The notes beneath the pieces were generated by a model. That model saw nothing but the letters and a program-made list of their open reading frames with translations, did no database searches and was not told the DNA's origin. A stretch of 64,000 nucleotides of DNA from Armatimonadetes bacterium UBA5352 (GTDB taxonomy: Bacteria > Armatimonadota > Zipacnadia > Zipacnadales > UBA5352). A program made the translations under genes and the position numbers. Positions 51,318 through 59,968 of the stretch are shown here, in pieces; position 1 is the stretch's first letter; every line of letters begins with the position of its first letter. The stretch lies in contig DHPY01000087.1 of the NCBI GenBank assembly GCA_002411015.1, positions 29,399 through 93,398 of the forward strand, read 5' to 3'.

Positions 51318-52270
51318 CGGTGAGGATCAGGACTCCGGAGGCTGCAGAGCAGGATCGTCACGCATGGGCGGCGCTGGCATGGGCGGGGCGCATCGGCCCG
51401 GCGGGCTTCATGCGCCTGCTCGCGCGCTTCGGCTCGGCGGACGCGGTCCTTCAGGCGCCTGAGAGCGAGCTATCTGCGCCGAGCCTGCGGCTGAAGCCGC
51501 AGCAGATCCAGGCCATCACCACCGATGCCCGCGAACGCCGCGACAGCATCGAGGAGGAGTTTGTCGCGCTTGGCGACGCCGGGATCGAGGTCATCTGCGG
51601 CTTTGAGGACGCCTATCCCGCGCCACTGCGTGACGCGCGCACCCCGCCGCCGGTCATCTGCGTGCGCGGCACGCTGCGTCCGGAGGACATGCGGGGGCTG
51701 GCGATCGTGGGCACGCGTGAGCCGACCGACGATGGCTGCCGCGTGGCCATCGATGTCGCCGTGGCCTGCGCACGGCACGGCCTGACCGTCGTATCCGGGC
51801 TGGCGATCGGCATAGACACCTGCGCGCATCGCGGCGCGCTCAAGGGCGGAGGGCGCACCGTGGCGGTGCTCGGCTCGGGCATCCGCACGGTGCATCCGCA
51901 GAGCAACCGGCGCCTTGCCACGCGGATCGCCTCGAAAGGCGCGATCATCTCCGAGCTACCCCCCGACGCCCGGCCCAACGCCGCTCGGCTGATGGCGCGC
52001 AATCGGCTGACCGCGGCGCTCTCGCGCGGAGTGCTGGCCGTCGAGTCGACGCCGACCGGTGGCACCTTGCGCACCGCCTACGAAGCGTGGAAGCAGGGCC
52101 GAATCGTCTTCGCCTGCGACTGGCAGTCGGACCGGCCTCAGGCGCAGGGCACGCGGCAGTTGATCGCGGAGGGCGCGGAGCCGATCCTCGGCGCGGGTGC
52201 GATCGAGACGGTCGTGCATCTGCTGGAGACCCACCGTCCGCCACCGCCGGAGCAGCACTCGCTTCTGTGA
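51314..52270 (+). CDS. dprA: DNA-processing protein DprA (Smf)
   Basis: A 318-residue protein starting at GTG, overlapping the previous stop by 4 bases, so its translation depends on the RecQ-like/ComFC gene. After an N-terminal helical (SAM-like) domain, the Rossmann-like core begins with LAIVGTREPTDDGCRVA. It continues with VVSGLAIGIDTCAHRGAL, TVAVLGSGIRTVHPQSNR, AIISELPPDARP and MARNRLTAALSRGVLAVES, all DprA hallmarks. The end of the core (IVFACDWQSDRPQAQGTRQL) departs from the common FAVPG form. No C-terminal winged helix is present. DprA binds incoming single-stranded DNA and loads RecA. Confidence 0.92.
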   Translation: MTVRIRTPEAAEQDRHAWAALAWAGRIGPAGFMRLLARFGSADAVLQAPESELSAPSLRLKPQQIQAITTDARERRDSIEEEFVALGDAGIEVICGFEDAYPAPLRDARTPPPVICVRGTLRPEDMRGLAIVGTREPTDDGCRVAIDVAVACARHGLTVVSGLAIGIDTCAHRGALKGGGRTVAVLGSGIRTVHPQSNRRLATRIASKGAIISELPPDARPNAARLMARNRLTAALSRGVLAVESTPTGGTLRTAYEAWKQGRIVFACDWQSDRPQAQGTRQLIAEGAEPILGAGAIETVVHLLETHRPPPPEQHSLL

Positions 52271-52275
52271 GCAAA

Positions 52276-52295
52276 GGCAGGTCCGTCTACCTGCC
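52276..52295 (+). terminator. Hairpin after dprA
   Basis: Perfect 7-bp stem GGCAGGT / ACCTGCC with a 6-base loop, 6 bases after the dprA stop. There is no T-run. Confidence 0.4.
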
Positions 52296-52345
52296 GGGCC
52301 GAAATGCCCTGCGACGCACGATGACGCTGCTGAGAGGATCGCACG

Positions 52346-53470
52346 ATGATTGATCCGCAGGCAATGATGAGTGAGTTCTGCGAGTTGGTTCGGGTGGATA
52401 GCCCCTCCCTGCGCGAGGCCGGCGTAGCCGCGCTGATTCACGACCGGCTCGCGGAGATGGGCGTTGAGTCATACATCGATCAGGCGGCGGCCACGGTTGG
52501 CGGCAACTCCGGGAATCTGATCGCGCACGTGCCGGGCATCCCGGGGGCGCCGACGGTGCTGCTCAACGCGCACATGGACACCGTCGAGCCCGGCTGCGGG
52601 ATCTGCCCGAGCATTGACGGCACTCGGGTCTGCAGCAGCGGCGCGACCGTCCTCGGCGCCGATGACAAGGCCGGCTGCACGATCATCCTGGGTACGCTGC
52701 GCCATCTGCTCGACGAGCGGCTGCCGCACCCGCCGCTGGAGGTCGTCTTCACGGTCGCGGAGGAGATCGGGCTGGTCGGCGCGCAGGCGCTTGACTTCGG
52801 CGCGCTCAAGGCGAAGATGGGCTACGTCCTCGATGGCGGCCGCACGATGGGCGTAATCACACACGCGGCGCCCTCGGCATACAAGTTCGAGTGGGAGGTG
52901 CGCGGCGTTGCGGCCCACGCCGGTGTGTGCCCGGAGCGCGGCATCAACTCCATCCGAGTGGCCGCGGAGGCGATTGCGGAGATGCCGCTCGGGCGCCTGG
53001 ATGCCGAGACGACCGCGAACATCGGCGTCATTCGCGGCGGCGACGCGACGAACATCGTGCCCGAACTGACGCGGGTGCGCGGCGAGGCGCGCAGCCACAG
53101 CGATGCGAAGCTTGAGCGCCAGCGCGGGCTGATGGTCCGCGCGTTTGAGCAGGCTGCCCAGCGGCATCGGGCGAGCGTGGAGGCGCAGGTCACGAGCACC
53201 TACCGGAGCTTCGACGTCGCGCGCGAAGAGCCGGTACTGGACTACGCCTGGCGCGCCTGCGAGCGGCTCGACTTCGAGCCGCAGATGGAGCGCGGCGGCG
53301 GAGGCAGCGACGCGAACGTCTTCAACGAGCGGGGCATTCCGAGCGTGATCCTCGCGACGGGTCCCGCCGATGTGCACACAGTGAACGAGTCGGTTGACGT
53401 AGAGCGCATGGCAGAGAGCGCGCGCTGGCTGAGTGAGACGCTCGTCCTGATCGCCGAGGAGGCGCAGTAG
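52346..53470 (+). CDS. M20-family peptidase (PepT-like)
   Basis: A 374-residue cytoplasmic metallopeptidase. The dizinc ligands are LNAHMDTVEPGCGI (His, with the catalytic Asp two residues on), VLGADDKAGCTIIL (bridging Asp), VFTVAEEIGLVGAQ (catalytic Glu-Glu), MGYVLDGG (Asp) and a His near the C-terminus in TGPADVHTVNE. The inserted dimerisation domain starts near residue 180 (YKFEWEVRGVAAHAGVCPER). The pattern is closest to tripeptidase T and related M20 peptidases. It is followed with no gap by a ceramidase-like gene, so both are probably co-expressed. Confidence 0.85.
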   Translation: MIDPQAMMSEFCELVRVDSPSLREAGVAALIHDRLAEMGVESYIDQAAATVGGNSGNLIAHVPGIPGAPTVLLNAHMDTVEPGCGICPSIDGTRVCSSGATVLGADDKAGCTIILGTLRHLLDERLPHPPLEVVFTVAEEIGLVGAQALDFGALKAKMGYVLDGGRTMGVITHAAPSAYKFEWEVRGVAAHAGVCPERGINSIRVAAEAIAEMPLGRLDAETTANIGVIRGGDATNIVPELTRVRGEARSHSDAKLERQRGLMVRAFEQAAQRHRASVEAQVTSTYRSFDVAREEPVLDYAWRACERLDFEPQMERGGGGSDANVFNERGIPSVILATGPADVHTVNESVDVERMAESARWLSETLVLIAEEAQ

Positions 53471-54787
53471 ATGCCGCAGCTTCATGCCGGAACCGCCACG
53501 GTCAATGTCACGCCGCCGTTTGGTACCTTCATGGGCGGCTACGCTGCTCGCGACCACGGCGCCGAGGGCGTGCACGACCCCCTGCGCGCCAAGGCGCTGG
53601 CCCTGCGCGCCGGGGATAGCTCGGCGATCCTCATCACCTGCGACATCATCAGCTTCAACTATGCCTTCGTGGACCCGATCCGCGAGGCGATCGCGGCCGC
53701 CACGGGTGTCCCGGTCGCGAACGTGCTCGTGAGCAACTCGCACACACACTCGGGGCCGCTCACGCACGGCGTACTCGGTGAGGACCTCGTGAACGAGGAG
53801 TACCTCCGGGTGCTGGCGAGCAAGCTCATCTCGGTCGGGCAGATGGCGACCGAGTGGATGCAGCCCGCCACCGTCGGCTTCGCCCGCCGCGACGTCAGCG
53901 TCGGCTACAACCGGCGCGCGATGGCGCAGGAGGAGCCGCTGATGGGCGTGCCACTGCGTGGCGCGCTCGCGCCATGGGTGGACGTCATGAGCATCCGCGC
54001 CGAGGGAGGCGGCTTCCTCGCCGCATGGTTCTCGCACGCGGCGCACGCGGTCGTGCTTGGAGGCGACAACTACCTCATCTCAGCGGACTGGCCCGGCGCC
54101 GCACAGGCCGCGATCGAGGCCGTGCACCCCGGCTGCGCGGCGATGTTCGCGCAGGGCTGCTGCGGCGATGTAAACGCCGTCCGGGGCCGCCCGGGGAGCT
54201 TCGAGGAGGTCCGCAGCCACGGCTGCAAGGTCGCGGGCGCCGTGATCTCCGCCATGGAGGACGCCGAGCCGCTGAGCGAGGTGGAACTGCAGTCGGCGAC
54301 CCGCACGATCGAACTGCCGCTGCAGGACCCGCCCTCGGTCGAGGCGCTCGAGGCGCAGATAGCGGAGCTGACCGAGCAGCGCGCCGCGGCCGAGGCGGAG
54401 GGCAACGCGGTGTGGGAGCAGATCTACCGCTGGCGGATCCGCAGGCGCGAGCAGGTCCTGCCGCTGGCGCGCGAGGGCGCTTCGGGGCTGACGCGACCGC
54501 TGAAGGCGACCGCGCTGCGCATCGGTCCGGGCGTGATCGTGGGGCTGCCGGGCGAGGTGCTCGTGGAGTACGCGCTCTGGATCGAGCGCGATTCGGCCTT
54601 CAAGCACACGATCGTGCCCGCGTACACGAACGGGATGGTCGGCTACGTGGCCACCGCAGGCGCCATCGCCCGCGGCGGCTACGAGGTTGACGGCTCGTTC
54701 GACTACTACGGCGGGCTGTCGCTGCGCTGCGAGACCGAGCCGATCGTGCTCGCGGGCGTCGCGGAGATGCTCGAGGAGTTGGGCTGA
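53471..54787 (+). CDS. Neutral/alkaline ceramidase-family protein, cytoplasmic
   Basis: A 438-residue protein whose ATG follows the previous stop directly; its GAGGAGG lies within the preceding gene. The N-terminus AGTATVNVTPPFGTFMGGYA and the zinc-binding VSNSHTHSGPLTHG are diagnostic of the neutral ceramidase N-terminal domain. WFSHAAHAVVLG supplies a further His, and FAQGCCGDVN matches a conserved family stretch. Known ceramidases are secreted; this one has no signal peptide, and many bacterial members of the family have unknown substrates. The C-terminal part is shorter than in Pseudomonas ceramidase (about 650 residues). Confidence 0.8.
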   Translation: MPQLHAGTATVNVTPPFGTFMGGYAARDHGAEGVHDPLRAKALALRAGDSSAILITCDIISFNYAFVDPIREAIAAATGVPVANVLVSNSHTHSGPLTHGVLGEDLVNEEYLRVLASKLISVGQMATEWMQPATVGFARRDVSVGYNRRAMAQEEPLMGVPLRGALAPWVDVMSIRAEGGGFLAAWFSHAAHAVVLGGDNYLISADWPGAAQAAIEAVHPGCAAMFAQGCCGDVNAVRGRPGSFEEVRSHGCKVAGAVISAMEDAEPLSEVELQSATRTIELPLQDPPSVEALEAQIAELTEQRAAAEAEGNAVWEQIYRWRIRRREQVLPLAREGASGLTRPLKATALRIGPGVIVGLPGEVLVEYALWIERDSAFKHTIVPAYTNGMVGYVATAGAIARGGYEVDGSFDYYGGLSLRCETEPIVLAGVAEMLEELG

Positions 54788-54794
54788 GCCGCCG

Positions 54795-55325
54795 CTACTT
54801 CCGGTCGAAGAACGGGCTTTTGCCGCGCACGCTGAGCGGGATGCCCCAGGCGATCTGCACGCCCTCGCCGAGCAGCCCAAGCTCGACGATGGCGCTGCCT
54901 GCGGAGTACATGATGCGGTTGTCCACGCGGTGGTCGGCCGCCACGCTCACTGCTGAGCCCGTGGCGATCCCGAGGTCGCCGGCGTTGTAGGCGCAGCGCG
55001 CGCCGGCCTCCTCGGCCGAATCGCAGCCGGGGTGGCCACAGAAGCTGCAGCCGGGGATGCGCAGGCGGCGCACCCCTGTGCCGATGACGACCAGCAGCGG
55101 CGCGTCGAGGACGTTCTGCGCGTCGCGCGCAAAGAACGAGGCTCCGCAGCGCTGGCCGATCTCCAGCATCCGCTGGGCGATCTGCTGCCGCTCCTCCTCG
55201 CTCTCGACGATCGCGGTCACGATCTGGTCCTTCCCGGCGGCCTTCGGCGCGGTGCGCGCGGCGACACACATCAACTCCGCCACCCGCCGCAGCCCGTCAA
55301 GCTCGACCTGCTCGTTCGTACGCAT
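54795..55325 (-). CDS. DUF2148 ferredoxin-domain protein
   Basis: A 176-residue cytoplasmic protein with GGAGGGTGA before the ATG. It shows the DUF2148 pattern: ELMCVAARTAPKAAGKD at residues 17-33, IPGCSFCGHPGC near 90-101 and ARCAYNAGDLGIATGSAV near 109-126. The cysteines (MC, CSFC, C and RC) are expected to bind an Fe-S cluster. The family is widespread in anaerobes and archaea; its function is unknown. Its stop lies 7 bases from that of the convergent ceramidase-like gene. The mutS2 gene is upstream on the same strand. Confidence 0.82.
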   Translation of the reverse strand: MRTNEQVELDGLRRVAELMCVAARTAPKAAGKDQIVTAIVESEEERQQIAQRMLEIGQRCGASFFARDAQNVLDAPLLVVIGTGVRRLRIPGCSFCGHPGCDSAEEAGARCAYNAGDLGIATGSAVSVAADHRVDNRIMYSAGSAIVELGLLGEGVQIAWGIPLSVRGKSPFFDRK

Positions 55326-55353
55326 CTGTCACCCTCCGAAATGCGAGGCCTTC

Positions 55354-57804
55354 TCACAGTCTGACTTCAGTTGCGCCGGAGCCGCCCTCATTGAGATCGG
55401 CAAGCTGGAAGTGGCTCACGTAGCGGTGCTTCCGCAGGTAGTCGTGGATGCCCTCCCGTAGCGCGCCGGTGCCCTTGCCGTGGATGATCCGCAGATGCGT
55501 GGCCCCGGCCAGCATCGCGTCATCCAGCCACTTCGACAGCTCCGCGATCGCCTCGTCCACGGTCATCCCCCGCACGTCAACCTCTTCCTGCAGCTCCATC
55601 GACTTGCGCACCTGCATCCGACGGTGGACCTCCTGCGCCTCCGCGCTCACCTGCTCGCGCGCAGGCTCAAGGTCCGCGGCCGTGGTCTGGATGGTCATGT
55701 TCCCGACCCTCACCTCGACCGCGCCGCTGTCCAGCGCGCGCAGCACTTCACCATCGCGTCCGAGCGAGGCGACATGCACCCGGTCGCCCGCGTGTAGCGT
55801 GACCTCCGGCTCAACCTCGGCCTCCGCCTCGGCCTGCGCCTGCGCGGCCTCCCGTGCGGCCCTCGCCCGCTGCTTCTCGCGCTCGCGGCGCTCCTCGCGC
55901 ACCTCGTGCAGCCGCTCCTCGGCCTGCCGGCGCATCTCCGAGATGCGCTGCCGGCCCTCCTCGGTCACCTTCGACTGCTTCGGCTGGCGCTGCAGTTCGG
56001 CGATGATCTCGCGCGCCTCAACCTCGGCCTCGCGCGCGATCTCCAGTGCCTCGCTGAAGCCCTGCTCCAGCGCCTCCTCGCGCCGCCGCTCCAGCTCCTC
56101 GATCTGCTCCTCACGCTCGGCCCGCAGTCGCTCGGCCTCCACGCGGGCCTTGTAGGCCTCAGTCTGCTGGCGGTCCATCGCGCGGCGGGAGCTCTCGACG
56201 CGCCGCAGGAGGTCCTCGAAGACCACCTGGTCGGGGTCAATGAACTCGCTGGCCCGGCGCGTGATCTCACCCGGCAGCCCCAGCCGCTGGGCGATCATCA
56301 GCGCATTCGAGGCGCCTGGCTCGCCCACGCGGAGACGGTACGTCGGCCGCAGCGTGCGCACGTCGAACTCCACCGAGGCGTTCTCGATGCCCTCCGTGGA
56401 GTAGGCGAAGCCTTTCAGGTCGTTGTAGTGCGTGGTGACGATCGTGATCGCGCCGCTCGCGTGCAGCCGCTCGATGATCGCCTGTGCCAGCGCCGCGCCC
56501 TCCGTCGGGTCGGTGCCCGCGCCGACCTCATCGAGCAACACGAGCGCGTTCACCGGCGCGTCCACGCTCTTCATCTGGTGGCGGCGTTCATGTGCGGCGA
56601 GGCGGTGGATGATCTTGACGATCTGCGTCATGTGCGAGCTGAACGTGGAGAGCGACTGCTCGATGGACTGCTCGTCGCCGATGTCGGCGAAGATCTCCTC
56701 GAAGACGCAGACCTCGCTGCCCGGGTTGGCGGGGATGTGCAGGCCGGACTGCGCCATCACGCAGAGCAGGCCCACGGTCTTGATCGCGACCGTCTTCCCG
56801 CCGGTGTTCGGGCCGGTGATGATCATCGTGGTGAAGCGGTCGCCGATGCGCAGGTCGATCGGCACCACGTCGCCGGTCAGCATCGGGTGCCGCGCGCCCT
56901 TGAGGTGAACAACACGATCCTCCCGCACGGCAGGCTGCGTCGCGCCCATCTGCTGCGCGAGCTTCGCCTTCGCGGTGATGAAGTCGAGCACCGCCAGCGC
57001 CTCGAGGTCGTCCTCAAGTGATGCGGCGAGCGAGCCGATGAGCTGCGACAGCTCCCGCAGGATGCGCCGGATCTCCTCGTCGATCGCAAGCTCGGTCTCA
57101 CGCAACCGGTTGCCGCGCGGCACGATCTCCTGCGGCTCAATGAAGACGGTCGCACCCGAGTCCGAGCGATCGTGGATGATCCCCGGCACACGCGACTGGT
57201 GCGACGAGGCCACTGGGATGCAGTAGCGGCCCGCGCGCTGGACGACGATCCGCTCGCGGGCCGCGCCGGAGCGCGTCGCGCGGTCGAGGATGCCCTCCAT
57301 CCGCTCCTGCAGCTCCTCGCGCAGGTCCTCCTCGCTCCGCCGCAGGCGCACAAGCTCGTCCGAGGCGTCGTCGCGGACCGCCCCGTGGTCGTCGAGCGCG
57401 CGCTCCACACGCTCCTCAAGCTCCTGGTAGACGCCCAGGCGGTCGGCGAACTCCGCGAGCAGCGGGGCGTCGTCGCGCGCGCGCGTGAAGTAGTCGCCGA
57501 GCAGCCGCGCACCTCGGGCGTTCGCGTTCACTCGCAGGACATCGCTGCCCTCCAGCACCCGTCCTGCGCGCGCCTGCTTCAGGAGGTCGGAGGTGTCGCT
57601 CACGCCGCCGAAGGGCGGGCGGCCGTGCTCCTGCAGGACGATGCGCGCTTGACCGGTCTCGGCGAGGCGCTCGGCGACCCAGCCGGCGTCATTGCGCGGC
57701 CGGAGCCGCTCAGCGCCGCGCTTGCCCAGCGAGCACGCGCAGCAGTCGGCCAATCGGGAGATGATCCGCGGGTACTCCAGCACTTCGAGGGTATGCGAGT
57801 CCAT
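55354..57804 (-). CDS. mutS2: MutS2 family ATPase/nuclease with Smr domain
   Basis: An 816-residue protein. The ATG at 57804 (MDSHTLEVLEYPRI) fits the conserved family N-terminus. A TTG at 57840 overlapping the upstream stop would add 12 residues. Walker A is TGPNTGGKT near residue 330, Walker B is LVLLDEVGAGTDPTEGAALA, and TTHYNDLKGFAYSTEGIENA is typical. A coiled coil with many Arg and Glu follows near 520-690. The C-terminal Smr nuclease domain has VDVRGMTVDEAI and the HGKGTGALREGI motif. MutS2 suppresses recombination or acts on stalled ribosomes; it is not part of mismatch repair. A separate mutS exists in this window. Confidence 0.93.
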   Translation of the reverse strand: MDSHTLEVLEYPRIISRLADCCACSLGKRGAERLRPRNDAGWVAERLAETGQARIVLQEHGRPPFGGVSDTSDLLKQARAGRVLEGSDVLRVNANARGARLLGDYFTRARDDAPLLAEFADRLGVYQELEERVERALDDHGAVRDDASDELVRLRRSEEDLREELQERMEGILDRATRSGAARERIVVQRAGRYCIPVASSHQSRVPGIIHDRSDSGATVFIEPQEIVPRGNRLRETELAIDEEIRRILRELSQLIGSLAASLEDDLEALAVLDFITAKAKLAQQMGATQPAVREDRVVHLKGARHPMLTGDVVPIDLRIGDRFTTMIITGPNTGGKTVAIKTVGLLCVMAQSGLHIPANPGSEVCVFEEIFADIGDEQSIEQSLSTFSSHMTQIVKIIHRLAAHERRHQMKSVDAPVNALVLLDEVGAGTDPTEGAALAQAIIERLHASGAITIVTTHYNDLKGFAYSTEGIENASVEFDVRTLRPTYRLRVGEPGASNALMIAQRLGLPGEITRRASEFIDPDQVVFEDLLRRVESSRRAMDRQQTEAYKARVEAERLRAEREEQIEELERRREEALEQGFSEALEIAREAEVEAREIIAELQRQPKQSKVTEEGRQRISEMRRQAEERLHEVREERREREKQRARAAREAAQAQAEAEAEVEPEVTLHAGDRVHVASLGRDGEVLRALDSGAVEVRVGNMTIQTTAADLEPAREQVSAEAQEVHRRMQVRKSMELQEEVDVRGMTVDEAIAELSKWLDDAMLAGATHLRIIHGKGTGALREGIHDYLRKHRYVSHFQLADLNEGGSGATEVRL

Positions 57805-57836
57805 CTGTCTCAGGAGCCTGCGAGGGACGCTGCGGC

Positions 57837-58877
57837 TCAAGCCAGCCTTTCACGGTGCATCGCGATGGTTGCGTCAACAGCCGCGGAGATGCGCGCCGTC
57901 TCCTCCGGGTGCGGCACGTGGTCAAGCGGTGCCCAGTCCGCCTCCGGCTTGCGCATGAGCGCCCGCATGGTGGCCTCGACCGACTCCGGCAGGCCGATCT
58001 GCAGATCGTAGCCGCCCTCCAGCGCCATCATGAGACGGCCGCCGCAGAGGTCGCGGGCGGCGGTCATCAGCCCGACGGTCATCAGGAAGAAGCCGCGGGC
58101 GGTCAGGCTGAGCTGCACGATGGTGTCGCGGAAGTGCGGGTCGAAGCCCGCCGACACCAGGATGATCTCCGGCTCGTACGCCGCCAGCACAGGCAGGATC
58201 AGCTCGTCGAAGACCCGCAGGTAGTGCATATCCTGCGTGTGCCGCGGGACCGGGATGTTCAGGTTCAGCCCCGCGCCCTCACCGACCCCGATCTCATCGG
58301 CAGCCCCAGTGCCGGGGAACAGCGGCGACTGGTGCAGCGAGATGTAGAGCACGTCCGCGCGGTGGTAGAAGCTCTCCTGCGTCCCGTTGCCGTGATGGCC
58401 GTCGAAGTCGAGGAGGGCGACGCGGCGGCAGCCGTCGCGGATGAGCGCCTCCGCGGCCAGGCCGAGATTGTTGAAGAAACAAAAGCCCATGCCGGTGTGC
58501 TCCCGGGCGTGGTGGCCCGGCGGCCGCACCATGCAGAACGCGTTGTCGAGGTCGCGGCTGTAGACCGCGCGCGCGGCGTCTATGCAGACCCCCGCCGCTG
58601 CGCAGGCCGCTTCCCAGGTGCCCCGAGTGGCTCGCGTATCGAGGTCTATGTCGCCGCCGCCCATCTCCGAGAGCAGCCGCACCTCATCCACGTAGCTCGG
58701 ATCGTGCAGCATCGTGAGTTCCTCGAGGGTGGCTGCGCGTACGGGCAGGCGCAGCATCTCCGCGAGCAGCCCGGTCTCCTCGAGGCGCTGAACCGCCACG
58801 AGCAGCCGCTGCGGGCGCTCCGGGTGTTCAGCGATCCCGTGCTTCAGGAAGACCTCATCGTAGCCGATTCCGGTCAC
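57837..58877 (-). CDS. Histone deacetylase-family amidohydrolase
   Basis: A 346-residue zinc enzyme starting at GTG with GGAGAG 6 bases upstream. The catalytic residues are in MVRPPGHHAREHTGMGFCFF (His-His pair near residue 121), LLDFDGHHGNGTQE (zinc Asp and His near 155), SLHQSPLFPGTGAA, LVSAGFDPH (second Asp) and the final ALEGGYDL (active-site Tyr). This is the class II HDAC/acetoin-utilisation/polyamine deacetylase pattern. Bacterial members remove acetyl groups from polyamines or proteins. The stop and the possible TTG start of mutS2 overlap as TTGA, suggesting one transcript. Confidence 0.88.
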   Translation of the reverse strand: MTGIGYDEVFLKHGIAEHPERPQRLLVAVQRLEETGLLAEMLRLPVRAATLEELTMLHDPSYVDEVRLLSEMGGGDIDLDTRATRGTWEAACAAAGVCIDAARAVYSRDLDNAFCMVRPPGHHAREHTGMGFCFFNNLGLAAEALIRDGCRRVALLDFDGHHGNGTQESFYHRADVLYISLHQSPLFPGTGAADEIGVGEGAGLNLNIPVPRHTQDMHYLRVFDELILPVLAAYEPEIILVSAGFDPHFRDTIVQLSLTARGFFLMTVGLMTAARDLCGGRLMMALEGGYDLQIGLPESVEATMRALMRKPEADWAPLDHVPHPEETARISAAVDATIAMHRERLA

Positions 58878-58913
58878 TCTGGCTCTCCACTCGCCTGTGG
58901 TTCACGCACGAAT

Positions 58914-58946
58914 GGCGCCTCCCGTGTGGGGGGCACAGGAGGCGCC
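58914..58946 (-). terminator. Hairpin between the isomerase and HDAC-like genes
   Basis: 9-bp stem GGCGCCTCC / GGAGGCGCC, extended inside by GTG/CAC. It lies 38 bases past the isomerase stop and 37 bases before the HDAC-like start on the minus strand. There is no T-run. Confidence 0.4.
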
Positions 58947-58983
58947 GGCGCTGCATTGGGGACGTCAACCTGCAACTACCAGT

Positions 58984-59808
58984 TCAGCTTACATCCGCAA
59001 GGGCCTGCTTGAGTGCCTCAATGCCCTTGCGCGAGTGCTCCACCGGTTCGGGCTCGAAATCGAAGACCTCGATCGAGCAGTAGCCACCGTAGTTGATATC
59101 GAGCAGCGCCTTCATGAACGGGCGGAAGTCCACGTCGCCCCAGCCTGGCGCGCGCTTGTTGAGGTCGTTGCAGTGGTAGTGGAAGAGCAGATCGCCGGTC
59201 TCGCGGATCGCGTCCGGCAAGTAGCTCTCGGTCTGCAGGCCCGAGTAGGTGTCCAGGATCACGCCGACGTTCGGCAGGTTGATCTCCCGGCACATCTTCA
59301 CGACCTCGAGGTGGTTGAACAGGAAGTTGTTATTCGTGTTCGGCGCGAGCGGCTCGATGCAGACCTTGAAGTTCTCGGCGCCCTCGACCTGTGCGGATGC
59401 GGCCATGGCCTCCTTGAACCACTCCCAGCAGTCGTGGTAGGTGAGGCCCTCCTTTCGCGCGCGCTGCCCGGGCGAGCCGACGACCTCGTAGGTCGCTCCG
59501 ATCTCCAGTCCGAAGCGCACGAGGCCCTTGCAGTACTCGGTCGTCTTCGCGCGGACCGCCGGGTCCGGATCGGTGATATGCAGGCCGGTCGGGCCGACGA
59601 GTAGCCAGTGAATCCCGGCCGCCGCCACGCCGGTGTCGGCCGAGGCCTTGCGGATGCGCGCCTTCTGGTCCTCGGTGATCTCCTGCACCCAGTCGTTGAG
59701 CGTGAATGGCGCGATCTCCAGTGCGTCGTAGCCGAGTTCGGCCGCGATCTCGAACTGCCTCTCTATCTCGAATTCCTTCAGAATCTCGTTGCAGAGGGCC
59801 CACTTCAC
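58984..59808 (-). CDS. Sugar phosphate isomerase/epimerase (TIM barrel)
   Basis: A 274-residue protein. A GTG start at 59808 is chosen (VKWALCNEILKEF) because GGGAGG lies about 10 bases upstream; a longer in-frame ATG at 60009 would overlap the divergent gene and encode unlikely sequence. Barrel motifs: IAAELGYDALEIAPFT, IHWLLVGPTG, VCIEPLAPNTNNNFLFN with a metal-binding Glu, VGVILDTYSGLQTES with Asp, LLFHYHCNDLNKRAPGWGDV with His, and CSIEVFDFEPEP with the final Glu. All four likely metal ligands are present. It diverges from the DegT-UroD-dehydrogenase operon and may act in the same sugar pathway. Confidence 0.82.
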   Translation of the reverse strand: MKWALCNEILKEFEIERQFEIAAELGYDALEIAPFTLNDWVQEITEDQKARIRKASADTGVAAAGIHWLLVGPTGLHITDPDPAVRAKTTEYCKGLVRFGLEIGATYEVVGSPGQRARKEGLTYHDCWEWFKEAMAASAQVEGAENFKVCIEPLAPNTNNNFLFNHLEVVKMCREINLPNVGVILDTYSGLQTESYLPDAIRETGDLLFHYHCNDLNKRAPGWGDVDFRPFMKALLDINYGGYCSIEVFDFEPEPVEHSRKGIEALKQALADVS

Positions 59809-59968
59809 GACTATCGTCCTCCCGAGTCGGGTATTGTGCGGTGTCAGATGGGGTTTCGGCGCCGGAGGCCGGAGACCTCCCCCCGCGTATACCCCGCGGG
59901 AGAGGCAGGTGCCGTGAGGCATGGCGCCGAACTCAGCGCCGAATCCGCGTCGCGAGGAGGCGTTGCGT

